In this document: positions 16,706-25,016 of the stretch, piece by piece
Position numbering within the stretch: the stretch's first letter is position 1
Layout of the letters: the number at the start of each line of letters is the position of its first letter
Source of the DNA: Candidatus Bathyarchaeota archaeon
GTDB taxonomy: Archaea; Thermoproteota; Bathyarchaeia; TCS64; PIYN01
Direction: 5' to 3'
Assembly: GCA_003601775.1 (NCBI GenBank)
Contig: PIYN01000010.1
Span: 1 to 38,365 of the forward strand
Length of the DNA: 38,365 bases
The notes under the pieces: generated by a model
Databases searched by the model: none
Told to the model about the DNA's origin: nothing
The model's input: only the letters and a program-made list of their open reading frames with translations
Program-made: the position numbers and the translations under genes

Positions 16706-17469
16706 GCACAGGCGGGTACGGGCTCGGGAGGGGTCATGGCCGGGACCCTCATGAGGCGGCGGTCTCGTACCTCCTCTCAGAATGTCGAGGTCTGGCGATC
16801 ATCTCCATCCTGGCCTATGGGAGCTACGCGAGGGGGGGCTACGGCCCGGAGAGCGACGTGGATCTCCTCGTGGTCCTGGACTCGGAGCGCTACTCCTCCA
16901 GGGACCTGAGGAGGCTCGTTGAGATCGCGGAGTTCTGCAGGGAGGAGTTCGGGGTATCTCTGAACATGGATATCATACTGGACTCCGAGATCGAGCTATG
17001 GAACAGGGGAATACTCCTCGAGGGCCATAGCTTCATCGACCTCTCCTTCTACAGGAGGGATGGCAAGGTCCTCCTCGGCGAGGATGTGAGGGATAGGTTT
17101 AGGATCCCCGACGACCTTGAGGAGAAGGCCCGCATTCTCTTGAGGATCGTGGAGTCGGAGTTCAAGCGATGGTTCCTCGAGGAGGGAGTGAGAGAGCCCC
17201 TCGTCCCCCACTGGATGACTGGATGGCTCCTCGTCACCTTTCTCAACACCCTTGGGATCGTGGACGTCCCAGACTTCAGGCGGACCTGCGAACTCGTCGC
17301 GGAGATTCCTCCCCTGGCGACCACCCAAGGGTTCAAGAAGTACAGGGAGAAGAGAAGACTGACGGTGGATGAGTTCATAGAGCTGTGCAAGATTGTAAAG
17401 CATCACAGTCAAGGCCGGAGGATCCCTAAGGGGCGCGGGGGAGATACGAGCCCCGTTAAATATTTTTAA
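16702..17469 (+). CDS. Nucleotidyltransferase-domain protein; start codon unclear
   Basis: A nucleotidyltransferase of the minimal-NTase/aminoglycoside-adenylyltransferase fold with a C-terminal helical domain. The catalytic signature GSYARGGYGPESDVDLLVV (G-S ... D-x-D) is intact, but its first half lies upstream of the track start GTG 16858, so that start would remove the active site. In frame, coding-like sequence (DPHEAAVSYLLSECRGLAIISILAYGS) continues upstream, yet no ATG, GTG or TTG occurs back to the preceding gene; the only overlap-type candidate is CTG 16702, within the upstream stop. ATG 16736, with GGGAGGGG before it, is in another frame. Either a rare CTG start, or a one-base indel near 16740-16765 (real or a sequence error), must be assumed. 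The C-terminal region is helical (FKRWFLEEGV, LCKIVKHH). It follows the HD gene directly. Confidence 0.75.
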   Translation: MSTGGYGLGRGHGRDPHEAAVSYLLSECRGLAIISILAYGSYARGGYGPESDVDLLVVLDSERYSSRDLRRLVEIAEFCREEFGVSLNMDIILDSEIELWNRGILLEGHSFIDLSFYRRDGKVLLGEDVRDRFRIPDDLEEKARILLRIVESEFKRWFLEEGVREPLVPHWMTGWLLVTFLNTLGIVDVPDFRRTCELVAEIPPLATTQGFKKYREKRRLTVDEFIELCKIVKHHSQGRRIPKGRGGDTSPVKYF

Positions 17470-17470
17470 A
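17455..17470 (+). promoter_or_regulatory. TATA-like promoter of the M14 peptidase gene
   Basis: GTTAAATATTTTTAAA overlaps the stop codon of the nucleotidyltransferase gene and ends 3 bp before ATG 17474. Normal spacing would start the mRNA near 17490, which would fit ATG 17501 as the real start better than 17474. Confidence 0.45.
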
Positions 17471-17473
17471 ACG

Positions 17474-20020
17474 ATGAAGGACCTTAATCCCTTCTCGATG
17501 GAGATGAAAATCCCTTCGCCTGAGGAGTTCTTCGGCTTCAGGATGGGTGCCGATCGGAGGCTGGCCCGCTGGGACAGGATCGTTGAGTACTTCTGGCAAC
17601 TCGATAGATCGCCGTGCGTGAAGGTCGTGGAGCTGGGGAAAACGACGATGGGGAACCCCTTCCTCCTCGTCATCATCACCTCCCCCGAGAACATGGAGAA
17701 CCTGGAGGAGATCCGGAAGGTGAGCTGGCGCCTCGCCCACCCCAGGGGACTCAGCGAGGAGGAGGCGGAGAGACTGGTCTCAAGGGGGAGGGCCGTGGTC
17801 TCGATGACGATGAGCGTCCACGCCTCAGAGGTCGGGGGGACCCAGATGGCTCCTGAGCTCGCCTATGAGCTCGCCACGAGCGACGACCCGGAGTATCAGA
17901 AGATAAGGAGGGAGACCGTGCTACTCCTCGTCCCAAGCGCCAACCCCGACGGCCAGATCATGGTGGTGGACTGGTATAACAAGTGGCTGGGGACGGAGTA
18001 TGAGGGGTGCCCCCTCCCCTGGCTCTACCACAAATACGTGGGCCACGACAACAACCGAGACGCCTTCCACATCACCCAGGTCGAGTCGAAGATGCTCACC
18101 CGCCTCCTCTTCAAGGAGTGGTACCCCCAGGCACAGGTCGACTTCCACCACATGGGGAGCTACGGGGCACGCTTCTACATCCCGCCGCACATGGACCCCA
18201 TCTACGAGCACGTGGACCCCCTCGTCTGGGCGGAGCAGCGACTCTACGGAGGCGTGATGCTCGCCGAGCTGGAGGCAGCAGGGAAGACGGGGATTGAGAC
18301 CCAGGCGACCTACCCAGCTGACGGCGGACCCTACTGGGACGAGGCCCCCATCATGCATAACATCTGCGGGATGCTCACCGAGTCCGCGAGCGCGAAGCTC
18401 GCGACCCCCATCTACATCCACTACCAGCAGCTGGAGCCCTCTCGAAGGGGGAGGCCTGAATACCGACCCCAGATGGTCTTCCCCCACCCCTGGCCCGGGG
18501 GCTGGTGGAGGCTCAGGGATATAGTGGAGCAGCAGAAGATCGCCGCGCTCGCCGTCTTGAAGTGTGCCGCAAGCTTCCGGGAGAGGATCCTGAGGAATAT
18601 GTACCTGAAGGCACGGCGGCAGATGGAGTGGGGCAGGTCGAGGCCACCCTACGCCTTCATAATCCCCCTGGAACAGCATGACGCGTTGACGATGCTTGAG
18701 CTTCTCCAGAAGCTCCAGGCCGCGGATGTGGAGGTCCATCGGGCCAGGGAGGCCTTCAGGGCTGAGGGGGTCCTGTACCCTGAGGGGACCTACGTCGTCT
18801 TCACGGCCCAGCCCTGTAGGCCCTACGTCCTGAAGCTCCTGAAGCAGACCTTCTACCATGACGGTCCTTGGACGAGGAAGCCCGACGGCACCCCCCTCCC
18901 ACCCTACGACCTCGCCACCGATACCCTCCATGAGTTCATGGGGGTGAGGGTCATCGAGGTCTCCAAGCCCTTCGAGGGCGACTTCGAGCTCTGCGAGACG
19001 ATCCCTCTCCCTGAGGGCGGGGTCGAGGAGTCGGAGAAGGGCTACCTCCTCGACGGGAGGCTGAACAGGAGCTTCGCGGTGGTCTGCGCCCTCCTGAAGG
19101 AGGGCGTGGAGGTTCACCGAGTCCAGGAGCCCGTCGGAGACCTGCCGAAGGGGTCCTTCTATATCCCGCCCCAGCCAGGTCTCGAGGAGAAGCTGAGGGA
19201 GTACGCGCGCTCCCATCACGTCACCTTCAAGGCCGTTGAGTCCGTGGACTTCGAGAGGAGGGCCTTAAGGCTCCTCAGGGTCGGGGTCTATCAGCGGTAC
19301 TACGGTGGCAATATCGATGAGGGGTGGACCCGGTGGCTCTTGGAGCAGTATGGCTTCGAGTACGAGACGGTCAGGGATGCTGAGATCAGGGAGGGGAAGT
19401 TGGCTGAGAGGTTCGACGTCCTCATCCTCCCCAGCGACCATAAGAGCCTCATACTCGGGGAGAAGATCGAGGAGTACTACCGCAAGATCAGGCCGAAGTA
19501 CGTCATGCCCAAGTACCCGCCTGAGTACAGGAGCGGCATCGGGGAGGAGGGCGTGAAGAAGCTCCGGGAGTTCGTGGAGGCGGGTGGGACCCTCGTCACC
19601 CTTGGGAGGGCCTCTGACTTCGCTATAGAGGAGCTGAAGCTCCCCATCAGGAACGTGGTGAAGGACCTGAAGCCCAAGGACTTCCTCTGCCCCGGCTCGA
19701 CGCTGAAGGTAAGGGTCAACATGGATCACCCCCTCGCCTATGGGGTCGCGGAGGACTGCCTCATCCTCTTCAGGAACTTCCCCGTCTTCGAGATCCAGAA
19801 GACCATGAACAACGAGGACTATCAGGTCGTCGTGAGCTACCCGGAGGAGCGGATCCTCCAGAGTGGGTGGCTCATAGGGGAGAAGTACCTCAGCAGGAAG
19901 GCGGCCCTCATCGAGGCGAAGATGGGTAAGGGGCGGGTCATCCTCTTCGGCTTCTCCCCCCAGTTCAGGGCCATAACCGCGGCGACCTTCAAGTTCCTCT
20001 TCAACTGCCTCCTCGGCTAA
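17474..20020 (+). CDS. Large M14-family zinc carboxypeptidase-like protein with GATase1-like C-terminus
   Basis: An 848-residue metallopeptidase. Zinc ligands fit HASE (His116, Glu119) and VDFHHMGS (His225); the substrate-binding HDNNRD (Arg195) and the catalytic Glu303 in LTESAS are present. PSANPDGQ and YVGHDNNRDAFH are typical of the large M14 group found in Bacteroidota and Gemmatimonadota. Residues about 380-590 form a beta-rich middle. From about 595, LRVGVYQRYYGGNIDEGWTRWLL begins a glutamine-amidotransferase-like domain with no evident nucleophilic cysteine, so it is probably structural. Bacterial relatives usually carry a signal peptide; none is visible here, suggesting an intracellular enzyme. 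The start is ATG 17474 or ATG 17501. It is followed by a T-run and a convergent amidohydrolase gene. Substrates are probably peptides or peptide-like amides. Confidence 0.87.
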   Translation: MKDLNPFSMEMKIPSPEEFFGFRMGADRRLARWDRIVEYFWQLDRSPCVKVVELGKTTMGNPFLLVIITSPENMENLEEIRKVSWRLAHPRGLSEEEAERLVSRGRAVVSMTMSVHASEVGGTQMAPELAYELATSDDPEYQKIRRETVLLLVPSANPDGQIMVVDWYNKWLGTEYEGCPLPWLYHKYVGHDNNRDAFHITQVESKMLTRLLFKEWYPQAQVDFHHMGSYGARFYIPPHMDPIYEHVDPLVWAEQRLYGGVMLAELEAAGKTGIETQATYPADGGPYWDEAPIMHNICGMLTESASAKLATPIYIHYQQLEPSRRGRPEYRPQMVFPHPWPGGWWRLRDIVEQQKIAALAVLKCAASFRERILRNMYLKARRQMEWGRSRPPYAFIIPLEQHDALTMLELLQKLQAADVEVHRAREAFRAEGVLYPEGTYVVFTAQPCRPYVLKLLKQTFYHDGPWTRKPDGTPLPPYDLATDTLHEFMGVRVIEVSKPFEGDFELCETIPLPEGGVEESEKGYLLDGRLNRSFAVVCALLKEGVEVHRVQEPVGDLPKGSFYIPPQPGLEEKLREYARSHHVTFKAVESVDFERRALRLLRVGVYQRYYGGNIDEGWTRWLLEQYGFEYETVRDAEIREGKLAERFDVLILPSDHKSLILGEKIEEYYRKIRPKYVMPKYPPEYRSGIGEEGVKKLREFVEAGGTLVTLGRASDFAIEELKLPIRNVVKDLKPKDFLCPGSTLKVRVNMDHPLAYGVAEDCLILFRNFPVFEIQKTMNNEDYQVVVSYPEERILQSGWLIGEKYLSRKAALIEAKMGKGRVILFGFSPQFRAITAATFKFLFNCLLG

Positions 20021-20024
20021 CCCC

Positions 20025-20030
20025 TTTTTT
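20025..20030 (+). terminator. T-run terminator after the M14 peptidase
   Basis: TTTTTT lies 5 nt after the stop codon (CCCCTTTTTTCTTGG), matching the T-run that follows the first amidohydrolase. Confidence 0.5.
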
Positions 20031-20107
20031 CTTGGAACTCGGCTGGATGAGTTTTTCTCCGCTCGAATCTTTAATTAAATTGAATGGAAAAAGGTGGGGA
20101 AGAGTCC

Positions 20108-21748
20108 TCAGGCCTTGTAGACCGTCCTCCCTCCCAGGATGGTCCTCAGCACTTTGATCTCCTTGATCTCGTCCTCTGGGCAGGTCAGGATGTCGCGGTC
20201 GAGGATGATGATGTCGGCGAGCTTCCCCGGCTCCAGGGAGCCCTTCAGGTCCTCCTCGAAGCTGAGGTAGGCGCTGTTTATGGTGTACATCCTTATCGCC
20301 TCCTCCCTTGTCACCCTCTGCTCCTCTCCCAGCCTCCTCCCCTCCACCTCCGTCCGCCTGGCGACGGCGGCCCAGAGGCTGGTGAAGGGGTGGTAGGGCG
20401 TCACGGGGGAGTCGGTCCCCGCGGCGACGACGATCCCATGGTCGATCCAGTCCCTGTGGGGCTTCGCGTAGAAGGCCCTCTCCGGTCCGAGGTTCTCGTA
20501 GAAGCTGTCCCCCAAATTATAGAGGAAGCTAGGCTGGGAGGCGACGACGACCCCCATCCTCTTGCACTGCTCGAAGTTCTCCTCGCTGGGCAGGTACGCG
20601 TGGATAATGGTGAAGCGCCTCCCCTTTATCGACCTCTTCCTGTCAGCCGCCTCGAAGGCCCTCAGGGTGATATCTATCGCCCTCCCCCCGGCGCAGTGGA
20701 CCCCGACCTGCCACCCCTCCTCGTTCGCGAACTCCACCAGGGCCCTCAGCCTCTCCTCCGGGACCGTGAGGATGCCCCTGTTCTCCGGGTCGTTGGCGTA
20801 GGGCTCCCGGAGGAGCGCAGTCCTCCCCCCGACGCCCCCATCGATGGAGATCTTGAGGCCGCCGACCCTGAGCATCTCATTACCGAAGCCCGTGTAGAAG
20901 GGGAACTTCCTGATCTCCTCGAAGCACTCCCCCAGCGACTTCACCCTCGCCGGGGCCCTCAGCATCATATTCACCCGGACGGTGAGGCCCCCCTCCTCCA
21001 GGGCCCTCTGGTAGGCCCTCATATCCTCGGGGCTGAGGCCGGGCTCTATCACCCCAGTGAGGCCGACCTCGCTGAAGCTCTTGGAGGCGACCTTTATCGC
21101 CTTGACCTTCTCCTCGAAGCTTGGGGGAGGTATCAGCTTGGAGACGAGGGAGAAGGCGGGGCTCTCCAGGAGGAGTCCCGTCGGCTCCCCCCTCTCATCC
21201 TTGACGATGGTCCCTCCCTCGGGCTGAGGGGTATCCCTCGTGATCCCCGCGAGCTCCAGGGCCTTGCTGTTCACCACGACTATGTGCCCACAGGTCCTCG
21301 TGAGGTAGACGGGGTTATCCGGCGCCCCCTCGTCGAGGTCCCATCGGGTCGGGAACCGCTTCTCCAGGAGCTTCGACTGGTCCCACCCCCGCCCCAGGAT
21401 CCACTCCCCCGGCTCGGCCTCCTCCGCCCTCCTCCTCACAGCCTCCACTATGTCCGAGATGGACATGCAGGGGGGTGTCCTGCAGTCTATCATGGAGAGG
21501 CTGAGGCCCGTTGAGAGCATGTGCAGGTGGCTGTCTATGAGCCCCGGCATCACCGTCCTCCCCTCAGCGTCTATGACCTCCGTCCTCGGGCCGATGAGCC
21601 GCCGGATCTCCTCGTTGGAGCCGACCGCCACGATCCTGCCGTCCTTCACAGCAAGGGCCTCCGCCACCGTGAAGTCCTTGTCCACCGTCAGGACCTTCCC
21701 ATTCACTATCACGAGGTCTGGTAGAAGCCGCTCCTCTATCTCCGACAT
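20108..21748 (-). CDS. YtcJ-like amidohydrolase (amidohydrolase 3 family), second copy
   Basis: A 546-residue metal-dependent hydrolase with the same architecture as the protein at 11494-13071. The N-terminal sandwich (LVIVNGKVLTVDKDF) is followed by MPGLIDSHLHM with His74 and His76; VHCAGGRAID, FTIIHAYLP and AAGTDSPVTPYHP supply the remaining active-site region. The C-terminal block [19 protein letters not shown] is the same as in the paralogue, while the metal-site surroundings differ (HAYLP here, HRIEHCEV there), so substrates may differ. ATG 21748 lies about 21 bp after GGTATAAAAG, implying little or no leader. It is convergent with the M14 peptidase gene. A 476-residue antisense ORF (20084-21514) is a shadow. 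Confidence 0.9.
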   Translation of the reverse strand: MSEIEERLLPDLVIVNGKVLTVDKDFTVAEALAVKDGRIVAVGSNEEIRRLIGPRTEVIDAEGRTVMPGLIDSHLHMLSTGLSLSMIDCRTPPCMSISDIVEAVRRRAEEAEPGEWILGRGWDQSKLLEKRFPTRWDLDEGAPDNPVYLTRTCGHIVVVNSKALELAGITRDTPQPEGGTIVKDERGEPTGLLLESPAFSLVSKLIPPPSFEEKVKAIKVASKSFSEVGLTGVIEPGLSPEDMRAYQRALEEGGLTVRVNMMLRAPARVKSLGECFEEIRKFPFYTGFGNEMLRVGGLKISIDGGVGGRTALLREPYANDPENRGILTVPEERLRALVEFANEEGWQVGVHCAGGRAIDITLRAFEAADRKRSIKGRRFTIIHAYLPSEENFEQCKRMGVVVASQPSFLYNLGDSFYENLGPERAFYAKPHRDWIDHGIVVAAGTDSPVTPYHPFTSLWAAVARRTEVEGRRLGEEQRVTREEAIRMYTINSAYLSFEEDLKGSLEPGKLADIIILDRDILTCPEDEIKEIKVLRTILGGRTVYKA

Positions 21749-21764
21749 ATAACCACTGTTCTCC

Positions 21765-21774
21765 CTTTTATACC
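21765..21774 (-). promoter_or_regulatory. TATA box of the second amidohydrolase gene
   Basis: GGTATAAAAG on the minus strand, centred about 21 bp before ATG 21748; the transcript probably starts at or next to the start codon. Confidence 0.6.
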
Positions 21775-21811
21775 GCCACGTCTTTAGACTTTTCCCTTTA
21801 AGGGGCGACGA

Positions 21812-22279
21812 TCACTCGAAGACGAAGGTGAGCTCCTCGATCAGGAGCTCGGGGACGATGCTCCTCCCCCTCCTCCTGAGGAGGATGAGGCCCAGCCTCT
21901 CTAGGCACCTGAGGTCGTTGTAGACGTTCTTTACGTCCCTCCCCAGCCTCTCTGCCAGGTCGTTGATGGACCTCACCGGGAGCCCTGGGATCGCGTAGAG
22001 GAGCTCTATGCGCCTCGGCGTCAATGCCGAGAGGAGGTCTCTGTCCAGCTCCCTCTCCTCCTCGATGACGCAGTCGAACTCCTCCCCCTCCCTATAGGCC
22101 CTGAGGGCGTGGACCATGTAGGACCACTCCACGTAGTCCTCGAGGAGCTCCACCCCACCCTCACGGTTGAACCTCTCCTGGAACTCCTCGAAGCTGCAGC
22201 CGTGCCTCTCCTCCATCTCCCTCAGGCGGCCCTGGACCTCCTCCAGGGATAGGCGCCGGATGACCCGGATGGACATCAT
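21812..22279 (-). CDS. HTH transcriptional regulator, HVO_A0114-like
   Basis: A DNA-binding protein of about 156 residues. The track ORF begins at 22426, but that start overlaps rtcB and its leader; ATG 22279 (or ATG 22276) is much better because CTCTATACC is centred 27 bp before it, giving a leaderless mRNA. The N-terminal part is helical (MSIRVIRRLSLEEVQGRLREMEERHGCSFEEFQERF). It is followed by RRIELLYAIPGLPVRSINDLAERLGRDVKNVYNDLRCLERLGLI, a winged helix-turn-helix typical of the archaeal HVO_A0114 family. It is divergently transcribed from rtcB across about 80 bp, so it may regulate rtcB, itself or both. No toxin-like partner gene is next to it. Confidence 0.8.
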   Translation of the reverse strand: MMSIRVIRRLSLEEVQGRLREMEERHGCSFEEFQERFNREGGVELLEDYVEWSYMVHALRAYREGEEFDCVIEEERELDRDLLSALTPRRIELLYAIPGLPVRSINDLAERLGRDVKNVYNDLRCLERLGLILLRRRGRSIVPELLIEELTFVFE

Positions 22280-22301
22280 CCTCGACACCTCAACTATTAT
22301 T

Positions 22302-22329
22302 GGTATAGAGACCCAAAAACCCTTATAAA
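22302..22329. promoter_or_regulatory. Divergent promoters of the HTH gene and rtcB
   Basis: CTCTATACC on the minus strand (22302-22310) faces the HTH gene; TTATAAA (22323-22329) on the plus strand is centred about 33 bp before the rtcB ATG, leaving a leader of about 7 nt. The two boxes are only about 13 bp apart, so the regulator bound at one would probably affect the other. Confidence 0.6.
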
Positions 22330-22358
22330 CACCCCCTCCCCCCTCTTCGTGAGGGAAG

Positions 22359-23807
22359 ATGTCGATACCGCTGAAGAGATTGGATAAGTACATCTGGGAG
22401 ATACCCACGAGCTTCAACCCGAACATGCTCGTCCCGGGCAGGGTCTACGCCGACGAGATACTCCTGGAGAAGATGAAGGGGGACCTCACACTAAAGCAGT
22501 GCTCCGACGTCGCCCAGCTCCCCGGGATCCTGAAGTACTCCATCACCCTCCCCGACGGACATCAGGGCTACGGCTTCCCCATAGGGGGCGTCGCGGCCTT
22601 CGACATGGACGAGGGGATCGTTACCCCCGGAGGGGTGGGATACGACATCAACTGCGGCGTCCGCCTCCTCAGGACGAACCTCACCTACGATGAGGTGAGA
22701 CCCCACCTCCGGGACCTCATAGACAGGATCTTCAACCTCGTCCCCTGCGGCGTCGGGAGGAAGGGCCTCCTCCGCATCTCCACGGGGGAACTGGACAAGG
22801 CCGTCGTCGAGGGAGTGGAGTGGGCCATCAAGAAGGGCTACGGCTGGTCCGAGGACTCAAAGCACATGGAGGAGGGGGGATGCATGGATAACGCGAACCC
22901 CGATAAGGTCTCGACGAGGGCGAAGCAGAGGGGGGCGTCGCAGCTAGGGACCCTCGGGGCGGGAAACCACTTCCTCGAGATCGCGAGGGTCAAGGAGATC
23001 TACGATGAGAAGGCAGCGAGGACCTTCGGGATCACAGGTGTCGACCAGGTCATCGTCTGGGTGCACACCGGCTCGAGGGGGTACGGCCACCAGATAGCCA
23101 GTGACTACATACGTATCATGGACCGAGCCATGGCTAAGTACCACTTGAGGGCCCCCTCGAGGGAGCTCTGCTACGCCCCGATCTCGAGCAGGGAGGGGGA
23201 GGACTACCTGGAGGCGATGGCCTGCGCCGTGAACTACGCCTTCCTGAACCGGCATATCATCATGCACCTCGTGCGCAGGGCCTTCGAGGAGACCCTGAAG
23301 AGGTCGGCGGACGACCTGGGGATGGACCTCGTCTACGGGATGACCCATAACACTGCGAAGATCGAGGAGCACACTCTGGAGGGGAAGAGGAAGAAGGTCC
23401 TCGTCCACAGGAAGGGGGCCTCGAGGGCCTTCGGTCCGGGGCGCCGCGAGCTCCCCGCCGACTACCGCCCCATAGGTCAGCCGGTCCTCCTCGTCGGGAC
23501 GATGGGGACGGCGAGCTACCTCCTCGTAGGCACGGAGAAGGGGGAGGAGATCTCCTTCGCGAGCACCGCCCACGGCGCCGGGAGGGTCCTCTCGAGGGCG
23601 GGGGCGAGGAGGAGGTTCAGGAGCAGCGAGGTCCTGAACGCGCTGAGGAGGAAGGGGATCATCGTGAGGGCTGCGAGCGGGAGGGTCGTGGAGGAGGAGG
23701 TCCCAGAGGGGTACAAGGACATCCACAGGGTCGCGAGGGTGAGCGACGAGCTCGGCATAGGGACGAAGGTCATGATGTCCGTCCCCATAGCGGTGGCGAA
23801 GGGCTGA
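22359..23807 (+). CDS. rtcB: RNA-splicing ligase RtcB
   Basis: This is the GTP-dependent 3'-5' RNA ligase that joins tRNA halves after intron removal by the splicing endonuclease and repairs RNA ends with 2',3'-cyclic phosphate. The 482-residue length is normal for an intein-free copy; many archaeal RtcB genes carry an intein and this one does not. Motifs are intact: PDGHQGYGFPIGG, GGVGYDINCGVR (metal-binding Cys99), GAGNHFLEI, HTGSRGYGHQ, and HRKGASRAFGPG around the guanylylated histidine site. The C-terminal YKDIHRVARVSDELGIG is typical. The start is ATG 22359 with GAGGGAAG before it. It is divergent from an HTH gene; no archease gene is next to it. Confidence 0.97.
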   Translation: MSIPLKRLDKYIWEIPTSFNPNMLVPGRVYADEILLEKMKGDLTLKQCSDVAQLPGILKYSITLPDGHQGYGFPIGGVAAFDMDEGIVTPGGVGYDINCGVRLLRTNLTYDEVRPHLRDLIDRIFNLVPCGVGRKGLLRISTGELDKAVVEGVEWAIKKGYGWSEDSKHMEEGGCMDNANPDKVSTRAKQRGASQLGTLGAGNHFLEIARVKEIYDEKAARTFGITGVDQVIVWVHTGSRGYGHQIASDYIRIMDRAMAKYHLRAPSRELCYAPISSREGEDYLEAMACAVNYAFLNRHIIMHLVRRAFEETLKRSADDLGMDLVYGMTHNTAKIEEHTLEGKRKKVLVHRKGASRAFGPGRRELPADYRPIGQPVLLVGTMGTASYLLVGTEKGEEISFASTAHGAGRVLSRAGARRRFRSSEVLNALRRKGIIVRAASGRVVEEEVPEGYKDIHRVARVSDELGIGTKVMMSVPIAVAKG

Positions 23808-23880
23808 CCCCCCAGCGGACCCCAATCAATTTATTTCTGAGGAGCCTCGACTAAATCCCAGGAGGAGCGAGGCCTGTGTC

Positions 23881-24579
23881 ATGAGCAGTATGAGGCCTGA
23901 CCTGAAGCCCAACCTCTGGTTCACACTCTACACCCTCCTCAGGATAGGGGCGGGCGCCCGAGCGGTGAAGATCTCCACGACACAGCTGGCCGAGGTCCTC
24001 GGGATCTCCCAGCAGTCCGCCTCCAGGCACCTCAGGAGCCTTGAGGACCTCTCCATGATCGAGAGGAAGATCGAGAAGGATGGGACCCTCATACACATAA
24101 CGGAGAAGGGGATGGAGGCCCTCCACGCCGTCTACCATCACCTAAGGAGGCACCTGGAGGAGGCCGCGAAGGAGGCCTTCGTCTTCGAGGGGACCGTCTT
24201 CAGCGGCCTCTGGGAGGGGGCCTACTACATAAGCCAGGAGGGGTACAGGAGCCAGATCAGGGAGAAGCTCGGCTTCGAGCCCTACCCGGGGACGCTGAAC
24301 ATCAGGCTGAGGACGAAGAGGGACCTGGAGAGGAGGGAACAGCTGGAAAGGATGCCGGGGATAGAGATCAAGGGGTTCAGGACAGAGGATAGGTCCTTCG
24401 GAGGGGCGAAGTGCTACCCTGCGATGATCAACGACGAGGTGGAGGGGGCGGTGATCATCGCAGAGAGGAGCGGCTACGACCGTTCAGTGATGGAGATCAT
24501 CGCGCCCGTGAACCTGAGGAAGCGCCTGGGGCTGAAGGATGGGGACCTCGTCAGGATCTCCCTCTCCAATTCTCGATGA
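23881..24579 (+). CDS. ribK: CTP-dependent riboflavin kinase with N-terminal winged HTH
   Basis: The archaeal RibK family makes FMN from riboflavin, using CTP rather than ATP. The C-terminal kinase (about residues 97-230) carries GTVFSGLWEGAYYIS, LGFEPYPGTLNIRL, GAKCYPAMIN and MEIIAPVNLRKRLGLKDGD, all typical. The first 90 residues form a winged helix (TTQLAEVLGISQQSASRHLRSLEDLSMIERK), a fusion known in several archaea and thought to allow transcriptional self-control. The start is ATG 23881; ATG 23890 is an alternative. Its 3' end overlaps the opposing ribL gene by 29 bp. With ribL next door, the cell makes both FMN and FAD from this locus. Confidence 0.95.
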   Translation: MSSMRPDLKPNLWFTLYTLLRIGAGARAVKISTTQLAEVLGISQQSASRHLRSLEDLSMIERKIEKDGTLIHITEKGMEALHAVYHHLRRHLEEAAKEAFVFEGTVFSGLWEGAYYISQEGYRSQIREKLGFEPYPGTLNIRLRTKRDLERREQLERMPGIEIKGFRTEDRSFGGAKCYPAMINDEVEGAVIIAERSGYDRSVMEIIAPVNLRKRLGLKDGDLVRISLSNSR

Positions 24580-25012
24580 TACGTCCCTTGATCTTAGAGG
24601 AGCTGTCAAGGTCCTCCGACCCGTAGCGCCTCATCTTGACTATCTGGACATCGTAGCCCTTCTCCTCGATCAGCCGTCTGAGCTGGGCCTCTATATCGTC
24701 TTGGTCGTAGCCCACGGCGATGATATCCGGCTTCACCAGCTCGATGACCCTCTCCATATCCATCTCCTCGAAGCCCAGGAGGGCCTCGTCCACGACCCTC
24801 AGGGCGGCGACGATGGCCCTCCTCTCCCACTCCGGGAGAACGGGCCTCTTCCCCTTCCGCTTCTCAACGGTCTTGTCCCTGGCGACTATGACGACGAGCT
24901 TCGCGTCCTCACCGCCGACCTTCTTCGCCTCCTCCAGTAGCCTCACATGGCCGTAGTGGAGGATATCGAAGGCCCCTGTCGTCAGGACGACCTTTCCCTT
25001 CTTCTCAGTCAT
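24551..25012 (-). CDS. ribL: FAD synthetase, archaeal RibL type
   Basis: A 153-residue nucleotidyltransferase that adenylates FMN to FAD, the step after RibK. It has the cytidylyltransferase-fold start TTGAFDILHYGHVRLL with the HxGH motif (HYGH, His19 and His22), then VVIVARDKTVEKRKGKRPVLPEWERRAIVAALRVVDEALLG, as in the archaeal enzyme. A glycerol-3-phosphate or pantetheine-phosphate nucleotidyltransferase is the alternative, but the proximity to ribK and the overall similarity favour RibL. It is the last gene of the operon rnp4-dphB-ribL, 4 bp after dphB, and converges on ribK with a 29-bp overlap. Confidence 0.9.
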   Translation of the reverse strand: MTEKKGKVVLTTGAFDILHYGHVRLLEEAKKVGGEDAKLVVIVARDKTVEKRKGKRPVLPEWERRAIVAALRVVDEALLGFEEMDMERVIELVKPDIIAVGYDQDDIEAQLRRLIEEKGYDVQIVKMRRYGSEDLDSSSKIKGRIIENWRGRS

Positions 25013-25016
25013 ATTC

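Noticed and set aside
17921-19219. 432-aa minus-strand ORF inside the M14 peptidase gene
   Set aside because: It is a composition-driven shadow without recognisable domains; the plus strand holds the complete M14 active site.
20084-21514. 476-aa plus-strand ORF antisense to the second amidohydrolase
   Set aside because: It is proline-, leucine- and glycine-rich with no family motif, and lies opposite a gene with clear catalytic motifs; GC-rich coding DNA produces such shadows.
21812-22426. 204-aa version of the HTH protein
   Set aside because: The extra 49 N-terminal residues overlap the rtcB start and have no regulator similarity; the TATA spacing fits ATG 22279.
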